The notes beneath the pieces were generated by a model. The model made no database searches, had not been told where the DNA came from, and saw only the letters and a list, made by a program, of their open reading frames with translations. Shown here piece by piece: positions 23,298 through 32,205 of a stretch of DNA of 38,082 bases. Within the stretch, counting starts at the first letter, position 1, and each line of letters starts with the position of its first letter. The position numbers and the translations under genes were made by a program. This DNA comes from an uncultured Lachnospiraceae bacterium (GTDB taxonomy: Bacteria > Bacillota > Clostridia > Lachnospirales > Lachnospiraceae): positions 1 through 38,082 of the forward strand of contig CAJTOK010000036.1 of NCBI GenBank assembly GCA_910577825.1, given 5' to 3'.

Positions 23298-23825
23298 ATG
23301 ATAACAATAAATACCAGCAGGCTTGTTTTAAAGCCATTAGGAATTAAATATATTGAATCTGTACATGAGTATTCTTCTGATATTGGAAATACAAAATATA
23401 TGGTCCACTTACCCAACAATAACATTGGAGAAACAAAAGAATTTCTTCAAAGGGCAGATGCTGAATGGAAAAGTACCAAACCATCATTTTATGAATTTGC
23501 GGTAATTTACAAGAACAAGCATATAGGGGCTGTCAGTATATATTTAGAAGACAGCCTGTCTGGTGAGCTTGGCTGGATTATAAATAAAAAATACCAGAAA
23601 CAGGGCTTTGCATTTGAAGCTGCCAGGGCTTTAATGGATTTTTCAATAAATAAACTTAAAATTAAACATTTTATTGCACATTGTGATTCAGAAAATATTC
23701 CGTCATATAAAGTTATGGAAAAACTTGGAATGTCACGTACAGGTACATATGGAGGACGTAAGAACAGGTCATCAGACGAAGAAAGGACAGAATACCAGTA
23801 TGAATTTACTGTTGCTGCCAGATAG
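23298..23825 (+). CDS. GNAT acetyltransferase, RimJ/RimL-like
   Basis: The 175-residue protein fits the RimJ/RimL branch of GNAT N-acetyltransferases, which move acetyl from acetyl-CoA to protein N-termini or small amines. It starts with the typical TSRLVLKPLG strand. It has the central LGWIINKKYQKQGFAFEAARAL, corresponding to the acetyl-CoA loop (here QKQGFA) around residues 93-115, and the late ENIPSYKVMEKLGM helix of the family. The substrate cannot be told. AAGGAG lies about 20 bases before, with AGAAG nearer the ATG, so translation may be modest. It starts four bases after the Fic remnant and is followed 14 bases later by a small unknown gene. Confidence 0.88.
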   Translation: MITINTSRLVLKPLGIKYIESVHEYSSDIGNTKYMVHLPNNNIGETKEFLQRADAEWKSTKPSFYEFAVIYKNKHIGAVSIYLEDSLSGELGWIINKKYQKQGFAFEAARALMDFSINKLKIKHFIAHCDSENIPSYKVMEKLGMSRTGTYGGRKNRSSDEERTEYQYEFTVAAR

Positions 23826-23839
23826 GAGGAAATACACCC

Positions 23840-24166
23840 ATGCAGACAATTATTATTTTATTAGACCCTGCAAAACTTCAAAACCCAGACCTGGATTTAC
23901 GTTACAAAATTCCAGACCGTATCGAAGAAGTAACAAACGGCAGGATAACAGATAACGGATATGATTATATTGATAAAGATTCCCGTAGCAGATTGCTCGG
24001 AATATGGCTTGAAACAGAAAATGCAAAGGAAGGTTATCCTGTTATTGCAGAATTATTCCATAAAAAGAAATTTCTTGGCAATGATTTATCAAAGAGTGCA
24101 GAAATATATATATCAGAAAATGAAACAGAAGATTTGGAAAACTGTACTTTAGTATTTCCTGCGTAA
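23840..24166 (+). CDS. Small protein of unknown function
   Basis: This 108-residue protein is not recognised. It has no signal peptide or membrane helix. It reads as alternating strands and helices, beginning TIIILLDPAKLQNPDLDLRY and ending EDLENCTLVFPA, with many charged residues. AGGAGG with good spacing (23825-23830) supports the ATG as a real start, and codon use is ordinary, so it is likely translated. It lies between the acetyltransferase gene and polC, with 34 bases to polC, and is probably transcribed with them. Confidence 0.7.
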   Translation: MQTIIILLDPAKLQNPDLDLRYKIPDRIEEVTNGRITDNGYDYIDKDSRSRLLGIWLETENAKEGYPVIAELFHKKKFLGNDLSKSAEIYISENETEDLENCTLVFPA

Positions 24167-24200
24167 TTATTATATAGCCAAAGTTTAAGGGGGAACTCTT

Positions 24201-27200
24201 ATGTTTAAGCCGTTACTTGAAACATTTGATAATTTAAACCTGACTGGCAGGCAGGCAAAGCTTTTTAAAGATGTACTTGTTTCAAGGGTTGTTGTAACAA
24301 GAAAAACTAAAAAAATAGAAATTTATATAGAGAGCAGCCATATTATTGCATACCGTGAAATAGGGCTGCTTGAATACGCTTTAGCCCCGGTGCTTGGAAG
24401 GGCAGGATATAAGGTAAAGATTTATGATAAGTTTAATTTATCACCACAGTATACCCCGGAAAACTTCTGGAACGAATATAAGGACAGCATACTGCTTATT
24501 TTAAAAGAAGAAAATATTCTTGAATTTAACATGGTATACAGTGGCACAGCAGAGATTACCGGGAATACAATAAATATTTCATGTGAAGATGACAGCATGT
24601 ACAGGGCAAGGGAGGAAAACCTTATAGAAATTATAAGCGGGATATTCCGTGATAAGGCTTTATTTGAAGTATCTGTAAATGTAAAATATACAGAACCTGT
24701 TTCTGTAAATAAACTTCCTGCCACCGGTACATATGGCAATGCAGGGGCTGTACATTATATGCCGGCAGCAGATGTTCCTGGCAGACCTTTCAAGGGCAAA
24801 GACAGGGAAATTGTTAATAATGTTAAAAACAGCATTAACACTGAAGAAGATAATTATTATGCCAGCATGGCGGGTGCAAGCCTTGCAAGTGAAATGTTTA
24901 ATAAAAAAGACTCTGGCAAAAAGCCTGGCAGCCAGCCAAAGGGCAGATATAAAGGGGCAGGTTCTGGCAAAGGTGCTGATGCAGAATGTTTTTATGGAAG
25001 GAACTGTGAGGGAGAGGTTATCCAGATTGCTGATATACAGGGTGAAGTCGGCGAAATTGTAATTGAAGGGCAGGTTGTTTCCACAGATGAACGTGAAATT
25101 AAAAACGAAAAAATTATCTATATGTTTAATGTAACTGATTTTACAGATACAATACAGGCAAAAATATTTATTCTAAAAAATGAAGCAGATGCAGTGCGTG
25201 GTAATATTAAAAAAGGAAAGTTTATTAAACTTAAAGGCGTCCCGCTTTATGACACATACAGCAGGGAGATTGCCATTTCTTCCATACGTGGCATTAAACC
25301 AGGTACAGACAGGCGTGCAAAGCGTATGGATAATTACCAGGGGATGAAGCGTGTTGAACTTCATGCGCATACACAGATGAGCGAAATGGATTCTGTAATG
25401 TCTGTAAGTGATTATGTAGATACTGCCAGAAGGTGGGGGCATAGTGCAATAGCTATTACAGACCATGGAGTTGTGCAGTCTTTCCCTGATGCAGAACACG
25501 CATTAAAGCCAGATGACCAGCTTAAAATTATTTATGGTGTTGAGGCTTATCTTGTAGATGACCTTATAGACACTGTAAAAAATGACAAAGGACAGGATTT
25601 TACTGGCGAATTTGTTGTATTTGACCTTGAAACAACTGGCATAAGTGTAAACAGCAATGAAATAATAGAAATAGGCGCAGTTAAAATTAAAAACCAGGTA
25701 ATTACAGATAAATTCAGCACATTTGTCAATCCAGGAAGGCCAGTCCCTTACAATATACAGGAACTTACAAGCATTAATGACCAGATGGTTGCAGATGCAC
25801 CGTCTATAGACAAAGCACTTCCGGATTTCCTTGATTTCTGTAAAAACGCAGTCCTTGTAGCACATAACGCTTCATTTGATACAGGGTTTATCTTCCAGAA
25901 AGCAAAGGACAGGGGCATACACACAGATTTTACTGTTATAGACACTGTTTCAATGTCAAGGGCACTGCTTCCGGAACTTAAAAAATACAAACTTGATACT
26001 GTTGCAAAGGCACTTGGCATTCCACTTGAAAACCACCACCGTGCAGTTGATGATGCAGGCGCTACAGCAGAAATATTTTTAAAGCTTTTAAACAGGCTTG
26101 CTGGCAAAGGCATAACTACACTTGCAGGCCTTAATGAATTTGGAAAACCAGACGAAGAAACAATACGCAAACTTCCATCATACCATGCAATAATACTTGC
26201 CAAAAATGAAACAGGGCGTGTAAATTTATACCGCCTTGTTTCGGAGTCACACCTTAAATACTTTAACAGAAGGCCAAAACTCCCAAAAAGCCTGTACCTT
26301 AAATACAGCGAAGGGCTTATGGCAGGCTCTGCCTGTGAAGCCGGGGAACTTTACAGGGCAATACTTGAAGAGCGCCCTGAAGAAGAAATAGACAGGATTG
26401 TAAAATTTTACGATTACCTTGAAATACAGCCTATTGGCAATAATGCGTTTATGCTGCGTGACAATAACAGGTTTCCCCATATACAGGATGAAAATGACCT
26501 TATGGAGATTAACCGCAAAATTGTTTCGCTTGGCGAAGAATATAATAAACTTGTAGCCGCCACATGTGATGTACATTTCCTAAATGCAGAAGATGAAGTT
26601 TACAGGCGCATTATAATGTCTGGAAAAGGGTTTGCAGATGCTGACATGCAGGCACCGCTTTATTACAGGACTACAGAAGAGATGCTGTCTGAATTCCAGT
26701 ACCTTGGAGCTAAAAAAGCAGAAGAAGTTGTTATAACAAATACTAACCTTATCGCAGATATGATTGATTATATAAGCCCGTGCAGCCCAAGGAAATGCCC
26801 CCCTGAAATTGAAAATTCAGATAATGATTTAAGGGAAATATGTTATAATAAAGCACATTCAATATATGGCAGCGAACTTCCGCCTGTAGTTACAGAAAGG
26901 CTGGAAAGGGAGCTGGATTCAATTATAAGCAATGGCTATGCCGTTATGTATATAATTGCACAGAAACTTGTATGGAAGTCAAATGAAGACGGTTATCTTG
27001 TAGGTTCAAGAGGCTCAGTAGGTTCATCATTTGTTGCAACAATGGCAGGGATTACAGAAGTAAACCCGCTTTCCGCACACTATTACTGTCCGGAATGCCA
27101 TTACTACGACTTTGATTCAGAAGACGTAAAGGCATTTGCTGGCAGTTCTGCCTGTGACATGCCAGATAAAAAATGCCCAAAATGCGGGCATATGCTTGAA

Positions 27201-28691
27201 AAAGACGGGCACGACATACCATTTGAAACATTCCTTGGTTTTAAGGGGGATAAAGAGCCAGACATTGACCTTAACTTTTCAAGTGAATACCAGAGCAATG
27301 CACATGATTATACCGAAGTAATATTTGGTGCAGGACATACATTCAGGGCTGGCACAGTCGGCACACTTGCAGACAAGACAGCATACGGCTATGTAAAGAA
27401 ATATTACGAAGAACATGGTGAAACAAAGCGCAAAGCAGAGATAGAACGTATTTCCACTGGCTGCACAGGCGTGCGCAGAAGCACAGGGCAGCACCCGGGC
27501 GGCATAGTAGTGCTTCCAATGGGCGAAGAAATCTATACATTTACACCAGTACAGCATCCGGCAAATGATATGTCAACCAAAATAATCACAACACATTTCG
27601 ATTACCATAAAATAGATGGCAACCTTTTAAAGCTTGATATACTCGGGCACCAGGACCCCACAATGATACGTATGCTTGAAGACCTTACAGATGTTGACGC
27701 TTCCAGAATCAGAATGGACGACCAGAAAGTGCTGTCACTTTTTGAAAACACAAAAGCCCTCGGAATAAAACCAGAAGACATTGGCGGCTGTACACTTGGC
27801 TGCCTCGGGCTTCCGGAATTTGGCACACAGTTCGTACACGGGATGCTTATAGAAGCAAAGCCAAAGAACTTTTCAGACCTTGTGCGCATATCAGGGCTTT
27901 CACACGGGACAAATGTATGGCTTGACAATGCCCAGTATTTTATTGCAAACGGCGACTGTACACTTTCAACCGCAATATGTACACGTGATGATATAATGAC
28001 ATACCTAATCCGTATGGGAGTTGAGAACGAACGTTCATTCAAGATAATGGAAAGTGTGCGTAAAGGCAAAGGGCTTACACCAGATATGGAAGAAGACATG
28101 CTGGCATGCAACGTGCCAGCATGGTATATAGAATCCTGCAAACGCATTAAATATATGTTCCCAAAAGCACATGCTGCCGCATACGTTATGATGGCAATAA
28201 GGGTTGCATATTTTAAAGTATATTACCCGTTAGCATACTACGCCGCATTCTTCAGCATACGTGCAACATCATTTAACTATGAACTTATGTGCCTTGGCAA
28301 AGAAAGGCTTGAATACTATATGGAAGATTACCGCAAACGTAAAAATGAACTTTCAGATAAAGAAAAAGATACATATGAAGATATGCGCATAGTACAGGAA
28401 ATGTATGCAAGAGGATTTAGTTTCGTAAAACTTGACCTGTACAGGGCAAAAGCAAACAGGTTCCAGATTACAGACGGTAAACTTATGCCTTCATTTTCCA
28501 CAATAGACGGGCTTGGTGACAAGGCAGCAGAAATGATAGAAGATGAAGCAAGAAAAGGGAAATTCCTTTCACGTGAAGACTTTAAAAACCGCTGCAAAGT
28601 AAGTGAAAAAGTAGTAGAAGCAATGGCAGACATGGGGCTGATGGGGGATATGCCACACAGCAACCAGATGTCAATAATGGATTTTATTTAA
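24201..28691 (+). CDS. polC: DNA polymerase III alpha subunit, PolC type
   Basis: PolC is the main replicative polymerase of low-GC Gram-positives. The 1496-residue chain has domains in the expected order: N-terminal regions (1-270), an OB-fold (about 270-375), a PHP domain starting VELHAHTQMSEMDS (about 384) and an inserted 3'-5' exonuclease. The exonuclease motifs are VVFDLETTG (about 472), HNASFDTGF and HHRAVDDAGATAE. The PHP remainder, then the polymerase palm and fingers follow. A PolC-specific zinc site (CPECHYYD ... CPKCGH) is at about 963-995, and the catalytic aspartates are in PDIDLNFS near residue 1020. It is slightly longer than B. subtilis PolC (1437), partly through a low-complexity Gly/Lys stretch near 235-255. 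GGGGGA precedes the ATG. Confidence 0.98.
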   Translation: MFKPLLETFDNLNLTGRQAKLFKDVLVSRVVVTRKTKKIEIYIESSHIIAYREIGLLEYALAPVLGRAGYKVKIYDKFNLSPQYTPENFWNEYKDSILLILKEENILEFNMVYSGTAEITGNTINISCEDDSMYRAREENLIEIISGIFRDKALFEVSVNVKYTEPVSVNKLPATGTYGNAGAVHYMPAADVPGRPFKGKDREIVNNVKNSINTEEDNYYASMAGASLASEMFNKKDSGKKPGSQPKGRYKGAGSGKGADAECFYGRNCEGEVIQIADIQGEVGEIVIEGQVVSTDEREIKNEKIIYMFNVTDFTDTIQAKIFILKNEADAVRGNIKKGKFIKLKGVPLYDTYSREIAISSIRGIKPGTDRRAKRMDNYQGMKRVELHAHTQMSEMDSVMSVSDYVDTARRWGHSAIAITDHGVVQSFPDAEHALKPDDQLKIIYGVEAYLVDDLIDTVKNDKGQDFTGEFVVFDLETTGISVNSNEIIEIGAVKIKNQVITDKFSTFVNPGRPVPYNIQELTSINDQMVADAPSIDKALPDFLDFCKNAVLVAHNASFDTGFIFQKAKDRGIHTDFTVIDTVSMSRALLPELKKYKLDTVAKALGIPLENHHRAVDDAGATAEIFLKLLNRLAGKGITTLAGLNEFGKPDEETIRKLPSYHAIILAKNETGRVNLYRLVSESHLKYFNRRPKLPKSLYLKYSEGLMAGSACEAGELYRAILEERPEEEIDRIVKFYDYLEIQPIGNNAFMLRDNNRFPHIQDENDLMEINRKIVSLGEEYNKLVAATCDVHFLNAEDEVYRRIIMSGKGFADADMQAPLYYRTTEEMLSEFQYLGAKKAEEVVITNTNLIADMIDYISPCSPRKCPPEIENSDNDLREICYNKAHSIYGSELPPVVTERLERELDSIISNGYAVMYIIAQKLVWKSNEDGYLVGSRGSVGSSFVATMAGITEVNPLSAHYYCPECHYYDFDSEDVKAFAGSSACDMPDKKCPKCGHMLEKDGHDIPFETFLGFKGDKEPDIDLNFSSEYQSNAHDYTEVIFGAGHTFRAGTVGTLADKTAYGYVKKYYEEHGETKRKAEIERISTGCTGVRRSTGQHPGGIVVLPMGEEIYTFTPVQHPANDMSTKIITTHFDYHKIDGNLLKLDILGHQDPTMIRMLEDLTDVDASRIRMDDQKVLSLFENTKALGIKPEDIGGCTLGCLGLPEFGTQFVHGMLIEAKPKNFSDLVRISGLSHGTNVWLDNAQYFIANGDCTLSTAICTRDDIMTYLIRMGVENERSFKIMESVRKGKGLTPDMEEDMLACNVPAWYIESCKRIKYMFPKAHAAAYVMMAIRVAYFKVYYPLAYYAAFFSIRATSFNYELMCLGKERLEYYMEDYRKRKNELSDKEKDTYEDMRIVQEMYARGFSFVKLDLYRAKANRFQITDGKLMPSFSTIDGLGDKAAEMIEDEARKGKFLSREDFKNRCKVSEKVVEAMADMGLMGDMPHSNQMSIMDFI

Positions 28692-28731
28692 AATATTCTG
28701 GTTTTTCATCCGGGCAGTTATGCCAGCAGGC

Positions 28732-28754
28732 TAAGCCCCATATTATGGGGCTTA
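28732..28754. terminator. Hairpin between convergent polC and ZIP genes
   Basis: TAAGCCCCAT (28732-28741) pairs perfectly with ATGGGGCTTA (28745-28754) around ATT. There is no U run on either side. Its position between two converging genes suggests a shared transcript end. Confidence 0.55.
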
Positions 28755-28780
28755 AATGCCAGAAAATGCTATTTGGAACA

Positions 28781-29554
28781 TTAAAAGGCAACATCAAGTA
28801 CCATCATTACTACAAATCCCAATGCAACCCCTATTGTGCCAATATTAAAACTTCCGTCTGACTGTGCTTCTGGTATCAGTTCTTCTACTACAACATAAAA
28901 CATAGCCCCGGCAGCAAATGCAAGGAGATATGGAAGGACTGGTACGACAAGCCCTGTAAGGAGTATTGTTATTATAGCACCGGCAGGTTCAACTATTCCA
29001 GATATTGTACCATATACAAATGATTTTATTTTTGGCATTCCGTCATTTTCCAGTGGCATTGATATTATTGCGCCTTCAGGAAAGTTTTGTATTGCAATGC
29101 CTGTTGCAAGTGTAAGTGCGCTTGCCATTGTAATGCCGGTATCTGGTGAAAGTGCCCCTGCCAGCGCAACACCAACAGCCATTCCTTCTGGTATATTGTG
29201 GAATGTAACTGTAAGTGCAAGCATTGTGGATTTTTTAATCTGCATGGCAGGCCCTTCTGGCTTATCATTATCCAGCCGCAGATGCGGGACTGCATTATCA
29301 AGGCAGACTAAAAATATAATTCCTGCCAGAAAGCCGGCTGCTGCCGGAAACCATGTATAAACTGCCATATTTTCTGACATTCCGATTGCTGGCATAATAA
29401 GCGACCATATTGCTGCTGCAAGCATTACACCTGATGCAAAACCAGGCAGCAATTTTTCAAGCCTGCCATTAATTTTATTTTTCATAAGGAAGACCATGGC
29501 ACTGCCACACATAGTCCCTATAAATGGAATTAAAATACCTGCTAGTATATCCAA
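28781..29554 (-). CDS. ZIP family metal transporter
   Basis: ZIP proteins import zinc or other divalent metals. The protein has eight predicted hydrophobic helices and the family hallmarks: HNIPEGMAVGVALAGAL in helix 4 (about residue 140), NFPEGAIISMPL in helix 5, and VVEELIPEAQ near the C-terminus. The frame is open upstream to an ATG at 29629, but the residues encoded there are not typical. A TTG at 29554, preceded by AAAGGATG at a slightly long distance, gives the usual ZIP start (LDILAGILIPFIGT) and a normal length of 257. The start is thus uncertain. It is divergent from the cysteine synthase-like gene. Confidence 0.9.
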   Translation of the reverse strand: MDILAGILIPFIGTMCGSAMVFLMKNKINGRLEKLLPGFASGVMLAAAIWSLIMPAIGMSENMAVYTWFPAAAGFLAGIIFLVCLDNAVPHLRLDNDKPEGPAMQIKKSTMLALTVTFHNIPEGMAVGVALAGALSPDTGITMASALTLATGIAIQNFPEGAIISMPLENDGMPKIKSFVYGTISGIVEPAGAIITILLTGLVVPVLPYLLAFAAGAMFYVVVEELIPEAQSDGSFNIGTIGVALGFVVMMVLDVAF

Positions 29555-29673
29555 TTTACCAACACATCCTTTATAAAAACATACATTACCAGTTATTTTA
29601 TGCAGGAATGCCAGCAGGGTTACAGGCATTAAAAGCTTACTGTTAAAAATGGGAAACCCAAAAATATGCAGGG

Positions 29674-29703
29674 TTGTTTTTTTGCCTGCATATATGGTAT
29701 ATT
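29674..29703 (+). promoter_or_regulatory. Candidate promoter of the cysteine synthase-like gene
   Basis: TTGTTT (29674-29679), an 18-base gap, then TATATT (29698-29703), with TG one base before the -10 (extended -10). The start codon is about 33 bases past the predicted start site. Confidence 0.45.
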
Positions 29704-29742
29704 AGAAAGGAATAGTGTAATCCCGGACAAATGGAGGACAAA

Positions 29743-30666
29743 ATGGTTTTTAATAATATTTTAGATGCTATGGGAAATACGCCTGTTATAAGGCTTAACC
29801 ACATAGTGCCAGAGGGCGCAGCAGAAATCCTTGTTAAGTTTGAGGGGCTTAATGTAGGAGGTTCTATTAAAACAAGAACTGCTTATAATATGATATGTGA
29901 AGCAGAAAAAAAGGGAATAATACATAAAGATACAATTATTACCGAGCCTACAAGCGGAAACCAGGGAATAGGGCTTGCGCTTGTGGGCGCTGTCAAAGGA
30001 TACAAAGTACGCATTATAATGCCTGATTCTGTAAGTGAAGAAAGAAGGAAGCTTATAGAACATTATGGTGCAGAAGTTATATTAATCCATGATGATGGCA
30101 ATATTGGCAGATGTATAGAGGAATGTTTAAATACAGCACTGGAAATGGCAGCAAATGAACCAGATGTATTTGTACCACAGCAGTTTGAAAACCCTGCCAA
30201 CCCGCAGATACACAGAAACCAGACAGGGGCTGAGATACTTAGCCAGGCAGGAAAAGTTATTGACGGTTTTTGTTCTGGCATTGGTACAGGGGGCACAATT
30301 ACCGGCATTGGCAGTGTACTAAAGGAAGCTAACCCGGATATAGTTATATGGGCAGCAGAACCAGAACATGCTGCAATCCTTTCTGGCGGCTCAATAGGCA
30401 CACATATACAGATGGGGATTGGTGACGGTTTAATACCTGCAATCTTAGACCAGGAGATATACAGTGATATATGTATAATTACAGATGACGAGGCAATAAA
30501 TACAGCTAAAGAACTTGCCTCTAAAGAAGGCATTATGTGCGGCATTTCAAGCGGTACTAATGTTGCCTGTGCCATACGCCTTGCAAAAAAGCTTGGAGAA
30601 GGCAGGACTGTTGTAACGGTGCTTCCTGATACGGCAGAAAGATATTTTTCAACACCTTTGTTTTAA
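29743..30666 (+). CDS. cysK: Cysteine synthase family PLP enzyme
   Basis: CysK-type enzymes replace the acetyl group of O-acetylserine with sulfide. The 307-residue protein has MGNTPVIRL (about 10-18), the PLP lysine in GGSIKTRTAY (about 41-50), the substrate loop EPTSGNQGIGLA, the PLP phosphate loop GIGTGGTITGIG and the family end VLPDTAERYFSTPLF. In most cysteine synthases the loop is TSGNT; here the Thr that contacts the substrate carboxylate is Gln, and the usual KDR after the PLP Lys is KTR. The substrate may therefore differ from O-acetylserine. The GGAGG at 29733-29737 overlaps an earlier ATG (29731) and is spaced for 29743, which is chosen. Confidence 0.88.
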   Translation: MVFNNILDAMGNTPVIRLNHIVPEGAAEILVKFEGLNVGGSIKTRTAYNMICEAEKKGIIHKDTIITEPTSGNQGIGLALVGAVKGYKVRIIMPDSVSEERRKLIEHYGAEVILIHDDGNIGRCIEECLNTALEMAANEPDVFVPQQFENPANPQIHRNQTGAEILSQAGKVIDGFCSGIGTGGTITGIGSVLKEANPDIVIWAAEPEHAAILSGGSIGTHIQMGIGDGLIPAILDQEIYSDICIITDDEAINTAKELASKEGIMCGISSGTNVACAIRLAKKLGEGRTVVTVLPDTAERYFSTPLF

Positions 30667-30696
30667 CATTAATTTAAGGAGGTACTTTGTTTAATT

Positions 30697-31122
30697 GTGG
30701 TTAATGAAGAGAAAACACGTATTATGATTAAAGTTGCAAAGTATGAAAAAGAACTTGGTGAAAAGGTTATAAATGAAGGCAGGTACTATAAAACAGATTA
30801 TGTACGCATGCACACCTTATCTGCTGTACTTGGCATTTCAACTGCATACCTGCTGGTTCTTGTGCTTATAGCTTTATATAATATTGATTATATATTTTTA
30901 AATTTTGTAACGATAAATTATACCAGGCTGTTTATTGAAATTTTTATGCCATATATTTCTATTATAATTATATGTGTACTTATTTCCAATATATATTTTA
31001 CCAGTAAATATAAAAAAGACCGTGAAGAGATTAAAAAATATTATACAGAACTGGACCGTCTTGGGAAATATTATACAGACAGCAGGAAGGAGGCAGCAGA
31101 TGACACAGTTACTGGTATTTAA
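30697..31122 (+). CDS. Small membrane protein upstream of cdaA, unknown function
   Basis: This 141-residue protein is not recognised. An N-terminal charged segment of about 40 residues is followed by two membrane helices (around LGISTAYLLVLVLIALY and YISIIIICVLISNIYF). A Lys/Glu/Tyr-rich C-terminal segment of about 40 residues (KKDREEIKKYYTELDRLGKY) could form a helix or coiled coil in the cytoplasm. Translation begins at GTG; AAGGAGG lies 12 bases upstream. Its end overlaps the next gene by 23 bases, so the two are translationally coupled. It starts the four-gene run leading to cdaA and cdaR. Confidence 0.75.
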   Translation: MVNEEKTRIMIKVAKYEKELGEKVINEGRYYKTDYVRMHTLSAVLGISTAYLLVLVLIALYNIDYIFLNFVTINYTRLFIEIFMPYISIIIICVLISNIYFTSKYKKDREEIKKYYTELDRLGKYYTDSRKEAADDTVTGI

Positions 31123-32182
31123 GGAACTTTTACAGAAATTTTACCAGAAATATGCGTTAGCTTTAAACCTGTTATCCAGATTTGCTGCTGGATATATTAC
31201 TTTTTATGCAGCAAACCATGTTATAGGGTACAGCCCGCTGCTGAACCAGGCATGGGCAGAAGTGGTTTCTGGATTCATATCAATGGTTTTTCCTGTACAG
31301 GCACTGCTGTTCCTGGCTGCGGTGTTTATTGTACTGCAGATTGCATATGTATCAGCTTATTTAGCTTTTACAACTGCATTAATTTTTACAGTATTATATT
31401 TCATATATATAAGATTTCTTCCAAAACATGGATTTGTCATACTGGCAATGCCAGTTTTATATACATTAAATATACCATATATGATGCCTGTAGTTATGGG
31501 CCTGGTTTCAGTACCAGTTTCAATTATACCCGTAAGCTTTGGCATAATTGTGTATTACTTTATACAGGATACCGCCTATGTAATAAGCACTTCAACAGAG
31601 GATTCCATTAACCTCTATAAGCTTGTCCTTCAACAGCTTGCTGCTGATACACAGATGTATGTATCAATAATGATATTTGCTATTGTAATAATAACTGTTT
31701 ACTTTATAAGAAATATGAAAAAGGATTATTCATTCCAGGTTGCAGTATTTGCAGGTTCACTTCTCAACTTAATCCTGTTTATAGGTGTCAATTACCTTAT
31801 GGACATAAATGTAGACATAATGCAGTTTTTAACAGGAATTGCTTTATCCTGCCTGGCTGCATGGATTATACAGTTTTTCAGGTTTCCTCTCAACTATTCA
31901 GGTGCAGAGAACCTCCAGTTTGAAGATGATGAATATTATTATTATGTAAGGGCAGTACCCAAAATGAATGTAACAGCTGCAAGCAAAAAGGTCAAACGGT
32001 TTAATTCCCATAACAGCAGGGGCGGCGATGTTATGGAAACAGGCGGGCAGGAAGAGGACATACAGGCGGGCAGTATTTTAAAACAGGATATGGACATAAC
32101 AGCCAGGCATGATTTTGAATTTACAGTCTCACTTGATAAAGATGATTTAGATGAAATAGAGAAAATAGAAAAAAATGAATAG
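31100..32182 (+). CDS. Multipass membrane protein upstream of cdaA, unknown function
   Basis: This 360-residue protein has about eight hydrophobic helices in the first 270 residues, with an amphipathic loop (STSTEDSINLYKLVLQQLAA) in the middle. A soluble tail of about 85 residues is rich in acidic residues (DDEYYYYVRAVPKM and later DKDDLDEIEKIEKNE). No transporter signature, ATP site or enzyme motif was recognised. The ATG at 31100 has a strong GGAAGGAGG at 31085-31093; a longer in-frame opening would overlap the previous gene heavily and is rejected. cdaA starts 23 bases after its stop. Its position suggests a role tied to c-di-AMP or osmotic and wall homeostasis, which is inference. Confidence 0.8.
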   Translation: MTQLLVFKELLQKFYQKYALALNLLSRFAAGYITFYAANHVIGYSPLLNQAWAEVVSGFISMVFPVQALLFLAAVFIVLQIAYVSAYLAFTTALIFTVLYFIYIRFLPKHGFVILAMPVLYTLNIPYMMPVVMGLVSVPVSIIPVSFGIIVYYFIQDTAYVISTSTEDSINLYKLVLQQLAADTQMYVSIMIFAIVIITVYFIRNMKKDYSFQVAVFAGSLLNLILFIGVNYLMDINVDIMQFLTGIALSCLAAWIIQFFRFPLNYSGAENLQFEDDEYYYYVRAVPKMNVTAASKKVKRFNSHNSRGGDVMETGGQEEDIQAGSILKQDMDITARHDFEFTVSLDKDDLDEIEKIEKNE

Positions 32183-32205
32183 CAACATGGGCTGCAGGAG
32201 GAGCA

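Noticed and set aside
27104..28663. Several long minus-strand open frames inside polC
   Set aside because: They have no ribosome sites or recognisable domains and arise from codon use of the real gene on the plus strand.
29555..29629. N-terminal extension of the ZIP transporter
   Set aside because: The extra 25 residues do not resemble ZIP starts, and a TTG start gives the normal length; start left as uncertain.
30974..31099. Longer start for the multipass membrane protein
   Set aside because: It would overlap the previous gene by about 150 bases and lacks a ribosome site, while 31100 has a strong one.
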